A DNA stretch of 64,000 nt from Prorocentrum cordatum (GCA_963575745.1 CAUYUJ010012547.1:264324-328323), one strand, 5' to 3'; positions 40,683-50,787 are shown, numbered from the stretch's first letter. Notes: generated from the sequence alone by a model not told the origin. Numbers and translations are program-made.

Positions 40683-41335
40683 AGGACGAGGAGGAGGATG
40701 AGGAGGAGGGCGATGAAGGGGATGATGATGAGGAGGAGGAGGAGGAGTCGCCCGAGGGCCTCACGGATGAGCCGCTGCACTTCCTCGAGGTCGTGCACTA
40801 CGCCGAGCTTCTCGAGAAGATGCTCGACGAGCAGGCCGCAACTGCGGCAGCGCTTGCGCCTGCGGCTGCGCCTGATGCAGCGGCGGCTGCAGGGGGCGGC
40901 ATCATCAGGGCGTGGCCTGCTGCGAAGAAGCAGCCGAAGCCGCCATCGACGCCACCGCCCTCGGTGCTCGCGCCGCCGCTCCCGCCGCCGCCCGCGGCGC
41001 CCACGCCGATGGACCACCGCTACAACAAGGGCGCCGTCGGCGGCGAGCAGGTGCGCGGCGGCTGGTCGGCGAGGCTCATGCGCTTGGCGGACAAGTACGC
41101 CGCCGAGGACTGGGCAGGGTGGGACGCGGTGATCGCGGCCATGGCCACTGGCGAGATTCAGAAGGGCAGCGGTTGGTTCGCCGACCAGGGCGAGAAGGCC
41201 ATCGAGGCCTACAAGAGTGCCGACTACGACACGGTCGAGCGCATCTTGGCCGAGGCCCGCGAGCGCTTCGACTCGAAGGGCCAGGGCAAGGGCAAGGGCA
41301 AGGGCAAGCCCAAGTCGGGCAGATTTCCACTTTGA
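40683..41335 (+). CDS. Unrecognised multi-exon gene, last exon
   Basis: Begins with an acidic run (EDEEEDEEEGDEGDDDEEEE) after a GGGAAG border. Then comes PLHFLEVVHYAELLEKMLDE, an Ala/Pro-rich linker, and GGWSARLMRLADKYAAEDW. DYDTVERILAEARERFDSKG and a Lys/Gly tail follow, ending at TGA 41335. Acidic, helical and basic-tail composition suggests a protein-binding or nuclear role; no domain is recognised. Confidence 0.55.
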
Positions 41336-41426
41336 GAAGCTGGCGGGCGTCTCCGAGGCGCTCTCGTTCATCTATGAGGTGATGGGGGCGCTGCTATGAG
41401 GCACGTCGGCGTCGCAGCTGACATCG

Positions 41427-41603
41427 ACACCCACCAAACCACCCCAGCCCAACCCGAAGGCCCAAATTTATCCTCGATTTCCAGTGGGGGAGGGTCGGGG
41501 AACGTTGAAAAAAAAAAACACATGGTGTCCGTACCCCCCCAACCCGAAATTCGGGTCAAACTCGGGTCGTCGGGTTGGGTTGGGGTGGTCTGGTAGGTAG
41601 TCA
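41427..41603. mobile_element. MITE with TAGGTAGTCA-type end, copy 1
   Basis: The left end CACCCACCAAACCACCCCAG pairs with the right end GGTTGGGGTGGTCTGGTAGG. Inside are CCAACCCGAAATTCGGGTC and an A run. TGACA stands on both sides (41419 and 41604), a possible target duplication. Two other copies are at 43031-43193 and 48778-48943. Confidence 0.85.
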
Positions 41604-41644
41604 TGACAATGGCCGTGGGTGAACCACGGCGACTGCGCCCACGT

Positions 41645-41842
41645 CACTTCGAAGTGTTATCACATTGTGAAGTGTGTAGTCGGCCTCACTTGGAAGTGTG
41701 ATCACACTTTGAAGCGCGATGACACCTCACTTCAATTTGTATTCACACTTTGAAGTAACAGGTTATGCGCTTCGAAGTGTGATCGCACTTTGAAGTGACG
41801 TCGCCTCCGCACTTCAAAGTGTATTCACACTTTCAAGTGTTG
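41645..41842. repeat. Array of five ~30-bp hairpin palindromes at 41-bp spacing
   Basis: Units start at 41645, 41687, 41728, 41768 and 41810. Each reads CACTTCGAAGTGTGATCACA followed by CTTTGAAGTG with variations, so each unit is self-complementary around GATC or TATTC. Unit spacing is 40-42 bases. No coding frame. Confidence 0.85.
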
Positions 41843-42187
41843 TTATGCGTCCAGGCTCGTGCAGAGCATAAGAGATTGATTTGGCTGAGCGCAGGCTCTG
41901 GGGCAGGCGCCATGACGCGCTGCCGCCTGCGCGGTTGCCAGACATTCGCGTGGCCTATATGAGGCCGCGCGCGATCCCAGCGGGATGATTGACCGCTCGT
42001 GGATCTGTGAACCACATCTCCCTCCGCCTCGTGCGTCTTGTCCCCAGCCGCCCTCACTCCCTCCGCCACAGACTGCATCGCCCTCCGATGCAGTCCTCAT
42101 TCTCGTTACACCGCTTGTTGCATCGCCTCCCGCTGCTCTCCGATTCGCCAGATGTTCCTGAGATTGTGCATCATGTTGCTGCCCATT

Positions 42188-42345
42188 GCTTCCCTCTGAC
42201 CGCCCGAGGGCTGCAGTCCACTGCGTTCGCGCCCGACGGCAATGTCTGCAGTCTACTGCATTCGACGGCAATGGCTGCAGCCTACTGCATTCGCGCCCGA
42301 CGGCAAGGGCTGCAGTCTACTGCATTCGCGCCCGCGGGGTGGGGA
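42188..42345 (+). repeat. ~35-bp tandem repeat, four units
   Basis: Units of GGCTGCAGTCTACTGCATTC then GCGCCCGACGGCAA. One unit lacks the GCGCCC part. It lies about 110 bases upstream of the gene at 42452. Confidence 0.85.
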
Positions 42346-42451
42346 TGGGGAGGGGCATGTGGGGATGTAGTGTAGCTGGTTTGCTCAAAGTGTTAGCGCG
42401 CACTCATCGCGCCTTCTCGCGCTCGCTTGAGCTCCTCGCGCCTCCTTCGCG

Positions 42452-42826
42452 ATGGCGCCGAAGGTGCGGGCTGACGCGGCGGCGCCGCCGCATGTGCCGC
42501 GGGCGCTGCGGCCGAGCGAGAAGGAGCAGATGAAGGCCAAGATCCGCGACCTCACGAAGAGTCGCAACGAGTGGAAGGAGATGGCCCTCGGCCTCAAGCG
42601 CTTCGTCGAGGGTGTGGCCAACAAGTCGGAGCAGAACAAGTACGCGAAGCAGGTCTTCGTCGACGTGCGGCGCCTGTGGACTGGCTCGCGCTCATGCGCC
42701 ACGCAGTCGAAGCCGACGTCGCTCGGTCGGCTGCAGCGCCTTCAAGATATCCCAGAGGTCATGACTGCGCCGACCTCGTCGCCTTCATCTGATATCCCAG
42801 AGGTCACGACTGCGCCGACCTCGTGA
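42452..42826 (+). CDS. Small unrecognised protein, 124 aa
   Basis: Met 42452 (TCGCGATGGCG) starts a basic helical protein: RALRPSEKEQMKAKIRDLTK, SRNEWKEMALGLKRFVEG, NKYAKQVFVDVRRLW. The C-terminus is two copies of DIPEVMTAPTS made by a 45-base tandem duplication. No known domain; the N-terminal helix could be a coiled coil. Base composition matches the neighbouring genes. Confidence 0.5.
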   Translation: MAPKVRADAAAPPHVPRALRPSEKEQMKAKIRDLTKSRNEWKEMALGLKRFVEGVANKSEQNKYAKQVFVDVRRLWTGSRSCATQSKPTSLGRLQRLQDIPEVMTAPTSSPSSDIPEVTTAPTS

Positions 42827-42930
42827 GCAGCCAGGTGGACCTCGTGAGCACGTCGTGCCTGTGCAGCCAGGTGGACCTCGTGAGCACGTCGTGCCTGTGC
42901 CGACCTCGCGAGCACGTCGTGCCTGTGCGT
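42736..42930 (+). repeat. Tandem duplications at the end of the small gene
   Basis: Two 45-base units starting GATATCCCAGAGGTCA, then 2.6 copies of a 36-base unit with GGTGGACCTCGTGAGCACGT. The first lies within the coding frame, the second beyond the stop. Confidence 0.8.
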
Positions 42931-43030
42931 GGCGCACGGGAAGGTCATCGCGCTGTGCATGAGGTGGGCGCGTTCCGCACCAGGTGGAGCGCCGTCTTTC
43001 TAGGATGATGATGATGATGATGATGAGGAT

Positions 43031-43193
43031 CACCACCCACCAAACCACCCCAACCCAACCCGAAGGCCTCAATTTGCCTTCGATTTCCAGTTGGGGGGGC
43101 TGGGAACATCGAAAAATACATGTGGAACCCTTGCCCCCCCCAACCCGAAATTCGGGTCTTCGGGTTGGGGTGGGGTGGTCTGGTAGGTAGTCA
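43031..43193. mobile_element. MITE, copy 2
   Basis: Same ends and interior as the copy at 41427. Inserted next to a GAT/GAG microsatellite; the flanking GAG run (43194-43330) follows directly. Confidence 0.85.
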
Positions 43194-43652
43194 GAGGAGG
43201 AGGAGGAGGAGGAGGGAGAGGAGGATCAGGAGGAGAAGCAGCACGGCCAGGGCGGGGGGGAGGGGGGTGAGGAGGGTGGGGGAGGGGGAGGAGGAGGAGG
43301 GGGAGGAGGAGGAGAATGCGGAGGAGGATCGATGAGACGGACCTTGCCGAGCGATCTTGCCAAGCGAGCGCGGAGTTCCAGCCGCGCGCTTCTGCGTTAG
43401 ACAAATGTTGCCTTCCACCGCCACCAGGTTCAGCTGCGAGTCTGACCCGCAAGCCCCCCGAACGGAAACGCATCCATGCAGCCAATCGGCTCGGCACGCA
43501 CATGAGATTGATGCCTTAAACCGACATCGTGATGTTTTCCCATATACGCATTACCATTTTCACTTTGTCACGCATGCGATGCGCCCTGCGCAAGTTGTGG
43601 CGACCCATGTAGTCGTTCATGTTTTCCTTTTGTCAAGTGCGATCGGCATTCC

Positions 43653-45201
43653 ATGGCCGTGTTCGGATCAAGCCTCGAGGGGCTGCAGGTGCTGCAGGGG
43701 TTCAGGGTGATCCGCGCGCAGTCCGACATGGTCAGCATCGAGGACATGGCGCGCGACGTTTTCGACTTTTCGGACTTGTTGGCGAAGCGCCCCAACAGCG
43801 AGGAGCTGCAGAAAAAACTTGTCTGCATCCCTGTGCACTCGCATACAGTCACTCACAGCGCTTTCAGCGCCAGATGCCATCGTCCTCACCGAGTTGATTG
43901 AACAGAAGTGCACGGTAGCCTCCGCGAAGCGTGCAGTGCTGGCGGCAGTCGATATCAAGGTCGCCAACATCGCTGCAGCGGTCCCAAGTAGCATCAGCGA
44001 TGCTGGGGATCAGACGCTGTCCCACATATACAACTACCTGACGGGCAAGGATTGGATGGTCCTGGAGGACTACAGAGCGTCGGAGACCAAGAAAATGGCC
44101 ATCCTTGCAACACGGTTGCATCGTTTGGGAATCTTACAGCCAGCGCACGATAAGTGCTTGAAATGGGCAATGGTAGTATTGATTTGGTGCGAGCATGGGA
44201 ACACCAAGTCTTGGCCTAGCTACCAGAGCATCTACAACAGCTTTCGCGATTTGGTGGGCCACATGAAAAACACATCGGCCCCATTCACAAAGTCGGCACT
44301 CACGACGTATCCCGAGCGCCCTGCGGATTTGCCCGCATCCTTGCGTACGGCTGCTTATGATGATGACGACCCGCCCGTCGAGAAGGTCATCGACTTGTAC
44401 ACCTTCCTAGGCGAGCACATCCCGCTGCGCGACAACAACATATTGCTCAAGAAAGAGCGGGCTGGCTGTTGGCAGTCGTCTGACTTTACCCCGCTTCAGC
44501 AGGATCGGTACGGTGGTCGGCACTCGAGCTGGGACGGCAACTCTGACTTGACTAAACTGGCCGCTCAGGTCCATGGTTTGTACACTGCAGGGCAATCGGG
44601 TGCTGGCTCTGCTCACGCGCCAGCCGCGTCGTTCAAGCCAGGCAAGAGCATCATTGCAGGCGCGGCCCCAGCCGCAGATGCAGCTCGGGCTGCAGAGCCC
44701 AAGGTCACAGCACTTCCACTCGGCGACGGTGGAGCAGCTCCTGCTGATGGTGACGCAGCTCCTGCGGCGGGCGACGCAGCGCCCACTGCTGCTGGCGCAG
44801 CGTTGGCTGCGGATCGCGTCGCGCAGGAGGCGTGCGAGAAGCAGGCGTTCGACGCTTTGGTGACGAAGGGCAAACGCAAAGCCAAGGAGAGGCCCGCTGC
44901 TGCAACGGATGTTGCAAAGAAGCCAGCGGCGGCCAAGAAGAGGCCCGCTGCTGCAACGGGCGTTGCGCCCGCCCTGAAGAAGCCCGCTGCAGCGTCGTGG
45001 GCGCCCAAGGGCGGTGTCTTCAAGATCGTTTTTGAACCGTGTGACGGCCAGTGCACGCAGAATGCGGTCGCTTCCAGGTGGTGCGGGCGGGCGCTCAAGT
45101 GGGCCAAGGCAAACGGCCGTACCGAGAAGCAGGCGCTCGACTATGCAAAGGATGCATGCAGGTCGGCAAGCGAGATGTGGAGGAGCAAGAAGAACGCCTG
45201 A
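43653..45201 (+). CDS. Unrecognised protein, ~500 aa, with one frame change near 43830
   Basis: Met 43653 (CATTCCATGGCC) starts MAVFGSSLEGLQVLQGFRVI and DMARDVFDFSDLLAKRP up to EELQKKL. The protein continues in another frame from about 43850 as TALSAPDAIVLTELIEQK. A very short intron or a 1-base frameshift must lie between them. The body is helical (SHIYNYLTGKDWMVLEDYRA, KMAILATRLHRLGILQPAHD) with an acidic DDDDPPVEK. The C-terminus has Ala-rich repeats with two KRPAAATGVA-like units. It ends in a basic Cys/Trp segment (SRWCGRALKWAKANGRTE). Function unknown. Confidence 0.6.
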
Positions 45202-46155
45202 TCTATGTCAGATATGTCGAGCATCAGCGCTGATTGGATGCGTGAGCTGACGGGTCTCTATAAATGCACTATATGAGTATAGAGTATGGGTTGTGCGTCA
45301 TTGCTCGCATCTTGTTCTTTCGGAGCTTTGCGAACCGATCGCCGCTAGCGTACATATGAGAAAACAATGTATCGCATGCCATTTCCCTTGCCTGCGCACT
45401 TGGGCGCGTCTCTCCGCGTGTTTACGTGTCGGCATTTGCGCATGCAGCGCACGTTCCGCCCATCGCTGCAGCACCCCCTGCAATCGCGCGCGTGGCGCGG
45501 CCTTCGGGCTTGCAGCTGTGGCTGCAATGTTGTTTGTGTGATTGCACATCGCGGTATACCATGGTCACGCGCTCAGGGGATGTGATCGGCGGAGGGGTCC
45601 GTTCTCAGACGGGGGGACGCATGGGGGGGGGTGGAGGGAAAGGGTGAAGGGGGGGGTGCATGGGGCAGTGGGGCACATGTGGGGAAGCATGGGCGAGGTG
45701 AGTTTGGGGAGGGGCGGGCGCACGAACAGCCGATGCAGTTATGACTGCATGTGCAATTCAGGCAGCACACATGTGCCCTCTGCAATATTGATTGCAGTTT
45801 TGATTGCATGAGCGCACTCAATTGCAACTGCAGGATCTCTGCATTCACAGATGCGTGCAAGCACGCGCGCCCGATTGCAGGACATGCGTTCAGAGGCGCA
45901 GGTGATTGCGCATGCCATGCGCACGCTGTTGCCATGCAATCCTTGATGTGCTCGGTGAAGTGGTGCGCGCAGGTGTCTGCAACGGTGACTGCGCCCGTGG
46001 TGCAAGCATTCTTTTCAAATGGTGAGTCGCATCTGTTTCAGGCCCCCCATATTTCCTATGCAAACGCATGCGCTTCTATGCGCCATCGGCGCGCCAACCC
46101 CCATGCGCGCAGTTGCCGTATATAGCTCGAGGGCGGGCTCGCGGTTGCGCTGCTC
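45202..46155. other. Spacer, G-rich and TGCA-rich
   Basis: Bases 45600-45715 are a G-run-rich stretch that could form quadruplexes. Bases 45725-45960 are dense in TGCA, TTGCAATTG-type words. No gene. Confidence 0.5.
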
Positions 46156-47088
46156 ATGGTGCCCAAACCTGACAAGTACCAGAATATAGAATCCTTGAGG
46201 CGGAAATGTCCGCATGTATCTGCTGCTGCACTGGCTGCAATCTTGGACGAGGTCACGTGGGAACCCTTCTCAGCATCACGGAAGGATATCCGTGATGCTA
46301 GAGATTCGGTCATAAACCAGCCGACTCCTTATGGTACCTTGTTCCGTGAGATCGCTTGCTCTGCCGAGGATTCAGAGATTGAGTTTCCTGTTGCCAATCT
46401 CCCTGCAATATTGTACGCGGCGTACAACCAATGCGGCAACTGGCGGGCCCTCATTCAAAAGACTTTGGCGGCGGGGCCGTGCTCTTTCGAGCGACCGTGG
46501 TTGTTGATATTTTATTCTGACGAGGTAACACCAGGCAACCAACTATCCCCAGACAGTTCAAGGAAGATGTGGATGTTCTACGTATCGTTTCTAGAACTGG
46601 GGCCAGAAGTGTTGTCGCAAGAGGATGCGTGGTTCTGCGTAGGTGCCCTGAGGTCAAAACGTGTATCCGATATAGATGCAGGCGTCGCACAGGCATTCAA
46701 ACTGCTTATAAAAGACATGTTTTGTAGGTCGGATTGCTCACTGCACACAACGGGCGTTTCATTGGGGCCTGGAGTCAGGTTACATTGCAGACTTGGGATG
46801 GTTCTCCAGGACGGCGGTGCCCAGAAGTTGGTTTGGCTGATTAAAGGAGATGCAGGTACCAAATGCTGCATGCTTTGCCGCAATGTAATTGCGATGGACA
46901 GCTCCCTGGTCGACGAAGATGGGGTGACCCTGCTGAGAGCAGACGTCATGCGTGAGGGTGACATCGATTTTGCGACGAATGATGACATCAGGGGGAGCGT
47001 GCGGCGGCTGGCTGCATTCCACGCGACGGACACCAACGCCAATTTCAAGACCTGCGGGGGGCCTGCAAACTTAAAGGAGGGAGAATGA
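46156..47088 (+). CDS. DDE-type transposase resembling CACTA/Plavaka, N-terminal exon
   Basis: Met 46156 starts MVPKPDKYQNIESLRRKCPH. The catalytic-core pattern includes LLIFYSDEVTPGNQLSPDSS, with a first acidic residue after a hydrophobic strand near residue 118. WMFYVSFLELGPEVLS follows, then LVWLIKGDAGTKCCMLCRN, which has a second Asp and a CxxC near residue 240. Together with DWMH in the next piece this is the order seen in fungal and protist CACTA/Plavaka-like transposases. Those excise and reinsert DNA elements. Family placement is by motif and needs a profile search. Confidence 0.6.
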   Translation: MVPKPDKYQNIESLRRKCPHVSAAALAAILDEVTWEPFSASRKDIRDARDSVINQPTPYGTLFREIACSAEDSEIEFPVANLPAILYAAYNQCGNWRALIQKTLAAGPCSFERPWLLIFYSDEVTPGNQLSPDSSRKMWMFYVSFLELGPEVLSQEDAWFCVGALRSKRVSDIDAGVAQAFKLLIKDMFCRSDCSLHTTGVSLGPGVRLHCRLGMVLQDGGAQKLVWLIKGDAGTKCCMLCRNVIAMDSSLVDEDGVTLLRADVMREGDIDFATNDDIRGSVRRLAAFHATDTNANFKTCGGPANLKEGE

Positions 47089-47139
47089 CCTATAGGATGA
47101 TGAAGGGTGGGAAGATGATGAAGGGGAGGGGGATTGGAA

Positions 47140-47516
47140 GGGGAATGCGAGGATGACGAGTGTGGCCCCAGGATCCGCGAGCAAGCGTTCGGTTTCAACC
47201 ATAATGAGCAGAACATGCTGCTCGATCCACAACTGACATTATCTTACCTGTTGACCAGTATTGCCACGACTGGATGCACGCATTCTTTATTCGAGGTGTT
47301 TTTAACATTTCGACGCATCTCTTTCTTGCAGGTTGTAAGAATAATGGGTTGTCCAACGTATACTCACGTTTCGAGGAATACATCAAGATGTGGTCACTGC
47401 CCATCGCGCACGGCAGCGCTGATAACTTGGCTAAGCTTTTTCAGAAGGGCCGCGATACTTCCAACGGCAAGGCGAAAGCGTTTAAGTGCCAGGCGAGTGA
47501 GGCTCCGGACTTTTTT
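47140..47516 (+). CDS. Transposase, second piece (DWMH motif), frameshifted
   Basis: One frame encodes REQAFGFNHNEQNMLLDPQL. The protein then passes into another frame as YCHDWMHAFFIRGVFN and SRFEEYIKMWSLPIAHGSAD. DWMH followed by a GVFN helix matches the third acidic position of Plavaka-like transposases. A 1-base frame change near 47250 suggests decay or an unrecognised small intron. The piece ends before a T-rich tract. Confidence 0.55.
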
Positions 47517-47543
47517 TTTCGCTTCAACCTCTTGGATTATATG

Positions 47544-47575
<32 letters not shown>

Positions 47576-47624
47576 TTGCTGCCAATGATGTATACGTATG
47601 TGATGACGGTTCTATTGTCTGCAG
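47517..47624 (+). other. Probable intron with 45-base T tract
   Basis: Runs from EAPD to the 3' site GTCTGCAG at 47624. The T run at 47533-47577 would be an extreme polypyrimidine tract. Removing it joins two transposase pieces. Confidence 0.45.
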
Positions 47625-48238
47625 GGGTAGCACGCGCGGAGTGCACCGCTTTTGTTCGGTTGTGTGATTTGGTGTGGTGCATCGAAGCTGCAGCATCATC
47701 CCGTGCGTCTGCTGACGCTCTCAGGAACAAGACGAACGCGTTTCTGGATGCTTGTGAAGCAGCAGGGCGGCAGGAATACATGACGCCGAAGTTTCACTGG
47801 CTGGCCCATTTCCCAAGGCACCTGATCAAGTTCGGATGCCTCATGTCGTGTTTTGTGCACGAGAGAAAGCACAGGGTGCCCAAGCGGTTCTGCAATGATA
47901 TGCGCCAGTTGGCAGCTTCTGAGAGGAGTGTGCTGTCCGAGGTCACATGCCTGCATTTGGCAAATACGCGCAGCACCGACGTGTTCGACTTCTCGCCGCA
48001 CTTGGTGTGTCCCAGGGCGGCACCTAAGAATATGCACGCCTTCCTGGAGGAGAAGCTCGGCCAGCGCCTCCCCAGGGACAGCGCGACCACGGCTCTTTCG
48101 GCTCGGGTGTCGACGTTGTCGACATGCCAATCCCGAGACATCGTGCTGCTCTCCGTTGCCAATGGTGGCAAGGCGTGTGGGGAGGTTTGGTTTCACGCTG
48201 CTGTAAACGGAACGATGGTATCGCTGGTTTCAATTTGA
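47625..48238 (+). CDS. Transposase, C-terminal exon
   Basis: Encodes VARAECTAFVRLCDLVWCIE, then TPKFHWLAHFPRHLIKFGCL and SCFVHERKHRVPKRF. KFHWLAH and ERKHR are characteristic of the C-terminal domain in this transposase group. There the conserved His and Glu close the catalytic fold. Ends at TGA 48238 without other frames interfering. The three pieces lie in order on the plus strand; no element ends were identified. Confidence 0.6.
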
Positions 48239-48777
48239 GACACCCCTCGCTACGATGATCGGCTTGGCGTGCTGACCGTGCACCCAACCGACGACGACTT
48301 GCAGCTGGTGCACACGACCGACATCAGCACTGCCATGGCGGGGCGTTTGCCAAGTTTCCGAAAAATCACCACCACTATACGGGCGTGCCGTCTGCAAGCA
48401 ACTGTCCGCTTTGCACACGTGCAATTGTGAAAAATGCATGGTGGACATTTGCGATGTGGGACGTCCGTTGTGGTTGGTTAGAAAGGTTCGAAGACTTGCA
48501 AGGCATGCAGGCGCCATGGAGGCGGATCAATCGCGATAGTGCCTCCCATGTTCATGTGGTGAGACATCGCGTGAGCTGCTACCTGCTTGCTTATGCGCAG
48601 CAGCGCAAAAAAACATTGCTTTCCAATGCAGGTGTCGCTCGCCTTGCGCATCGCTTATAGAAAAACAACAATTCGGGAGCTAAAAATGCAGTGGCTGCAC
48701 GTCAACATGCAAGTACTTGCAACTACTTGCGCTCAGTTAGCGCAACTTGTAAGTTCCGAAACCAACTTGCTAAGTCT

Positions 48778-48943
48778 CACCACCCACCAAACCACCCCAA
48801 CCCAACCCGAAGGCTCAGATTTGCCCTCCATTTCCAGTGGGGGGGGTTCGCGGAACGTCGAAAAAACACGTATGGAACCCTTACCCCCCCCAACCCGAAA
48901 TTCGGGTCTTCGGGTTGGGTTGGGGTGGTCTGGTAGGTAGTCA
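48778..48943. mobile_element. MITE, copy 3
   Basis: Same inverted ends as the copies at 41427 and 43031. AAGTCT occurs on both sides (48770 and 48944), a candidate target duplication. Confidence 0.85.
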
Positions 48944-48969
48944 AAGTCTGCTAAATCTTACAACCACCC

Positions 48970-49182
48970 AAGTTCACCACAGCTCTGGGCTCCTCTGGGC
49001 ACCTCCCCCGGGGCCGGTTTTGTGAGGATGTCTCAAGCGAGGGCGCCGGTTTGGGATTCGTCACCGGATCCACCGGATCCACCGGATCTGTCCGGAAACG
49101 GTGCCGGAGGCCGCTCTGGACTCGTGCTCTTCGCGCCGGGGGTGAGGATGACGTGAGTTCCACAGAAACTCCCTCAAATTAT
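48970..49182 (-). mobile_element. Short copy of the satellite-carrying element
   Basis: One or two minisatellite units followed by CACAGAAACTCCCTCAAATT, the same end as copies 1 and 2. The other end is the GTTCACCACAGC word seen at 34610. This may be the minimal form of the element, or a deletion product. Confidence 0.65.
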
Positions 49183-49327
49183 CGCAGCTGTGGGGGTTAC
49201 GCTGCTGACCGTGCTCGTAAGCTTGCCCGCGAACGTGCATGCCGTCCGCGCGAAGGGCCGAGTGCACCCCCCCCACCGCTACGGGGAGGGAGGCCTTGTT
49301 TCGCGTCGCTCGTGGCCTCCCCCCAAG

Positions 49328-49427
49328 NNNNNNNNNNNNNNNNNNNNNNNNNNNNNNNNNNNNNNNNNNNNNNNNNNNNNNNNNNNNNNNNNNNNNNNNN
49401 NNNNNNNNNNNNNNNNNNNNNNNNNNN
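49328..49427. other. Assembly gap, 100 N
   Basis: Exactly 100 unknown bases next to a TTG satellite. The gap is of conventional length, so its real size is unknown. Confidence 0.99.
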
Positions 49428-49491
49428 TGGTGGTGGTTGTTGTTGTTGTTGTTGTGGTTGTGGTTGTTGTTGTTGTTGTTGTTGTTGTTGT

Positions 49492-49560
<69 letters not shown>

Positions 49561-49561
49561 C
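49428..49561. repeat. (TTG)n microsatellite
   Basis: TTG/TGG/CTG units directly after the gap. Confidence 0.95.
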
Positions 49562-49677
49562 TTCCCCATCCCGTTGTTCTTGATGGGAACATGTGGGGCA
49601 TCCTGTTATTTATGTCTATTTATTTGTGTGTCCCAGGGCCCCTTCAGATCTCTGGGAATCGGGGTCCCCCAAACTTA

Positions 49678-50480
49678 GCTCCCTCCCTCCCTCCCTCCCT
49701 CCCTCCTTCCCTCCTCCCCTTCTTCCCCTCTCCCCTCCTCCCCTCCTCCCCTCCTCCCCTCCCCCCCTTCGCCCGTTTTCCTCTTTTTGGGCCCCCTGGG
49801 GAGGCCCCCTGTCGCCACCGCTGGATTCGCCTCAAGGTTCTGGTCAGAAGGCACCCCGGGAGGAGTCCAGGGAGGAGCGGTATCGGTACCTTTTGATTTC
49901 CCCGCATACGGGGTGGTGGCCACACCGTGTGGTGAGTCGGTGGGGATTCGGGGTCACCGCACGGTTTTGGGACTCGAGTCCCTCGCCGAGGACGTCTCGG
50001 GCGACAGGGGCCTCTCCGAGGTCCCAAAACCGTGCGTTGACGGACCGTGCGGTGAGGTCTTGGGGGATCTCGAGGTCACCGCACGGTCCGTCACCGCACC
50101 GTTTCGGGACTCCAAAGAGAAGGATGGGCTCAGGGGGGATGCATCGACCCCCCGTCACCGATTCATCGACGGCAGGGGCCCCCCGAACGGACGCTGGAGA
50201 CCCGAGTTCTGGTCCGAAATCCGGACGACGAGGATCTCTGAGAAGGATGGGCTCAGGGGGGGTTGCTAAAGGTGCCCCTGGCCCAAGGTACTCGCAGCTT
50301 TTCGATCCATTCTGGAGCCCATGGGGCCCGGTGCTCGTGAGGGGTGCCCGTGGAGGCCGCCTGGGCCACTCCGAGAGTCCTGGGGGCACTCTGGGCCAGG
50401 GTTACTTCTAGCAACGCCCGATGGGCCTGTGGGGACCTTGGGCCAGAAGGACGGGCCAGGGGGATGCATCGACCCCCCGT
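49678..50480. repeat. CTCC run, family B copy, family E copy 2 and a short direct repeat
   Basis: Bases 49680-49770 are (CTCC)n. Bases 49795-49890 match family B with GGATTCGC and GCGGTATCGGTACC. Bases 49905-50105 match family E with ACCGCACGG and CCGTGCGGTGA words. GAGAAGGATGGGCTCAGGGG occurs at 50118 and 50240. GGGGATGCATCGACCCCCCG occurs at 50137 and 50460. No gene. Confidence 0.7.
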
Positions 50481-50787
50481 CGCCCCTTCATCGCCGGCAG
50501 GGGGCCCGCGGGTCCGCCCCGCCAGGAGCGTGCGGAGGTGTCGCCGTCGTCGCGGGTCCGCCGCCGATCTGGCAGCGGCGTGCCGCCGAGGCCGGAGCTC
50601 AGGAGCGAAAGGAGGACGTACGCGTACATGAAATCCACGCTGGTTTCGACCGTGCGCACTGCGCGAAAGTTCCGTATCGCGCGGCGGGCCTCGCGGATCG
50701 AGGGGCCGTGTTCGTGCACACGGCTGGGCGGGCGCGTCCCGTGTGGGCTCCCCGAGAGCGGTGCTCCCCCCCCAGGAGCCCTGATGG

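Noticed and set aside
40252-40764. Minus-strand Ser/Pro-rich frame
   Set aside because: Created by the CTC run and the foldback element in an intron.
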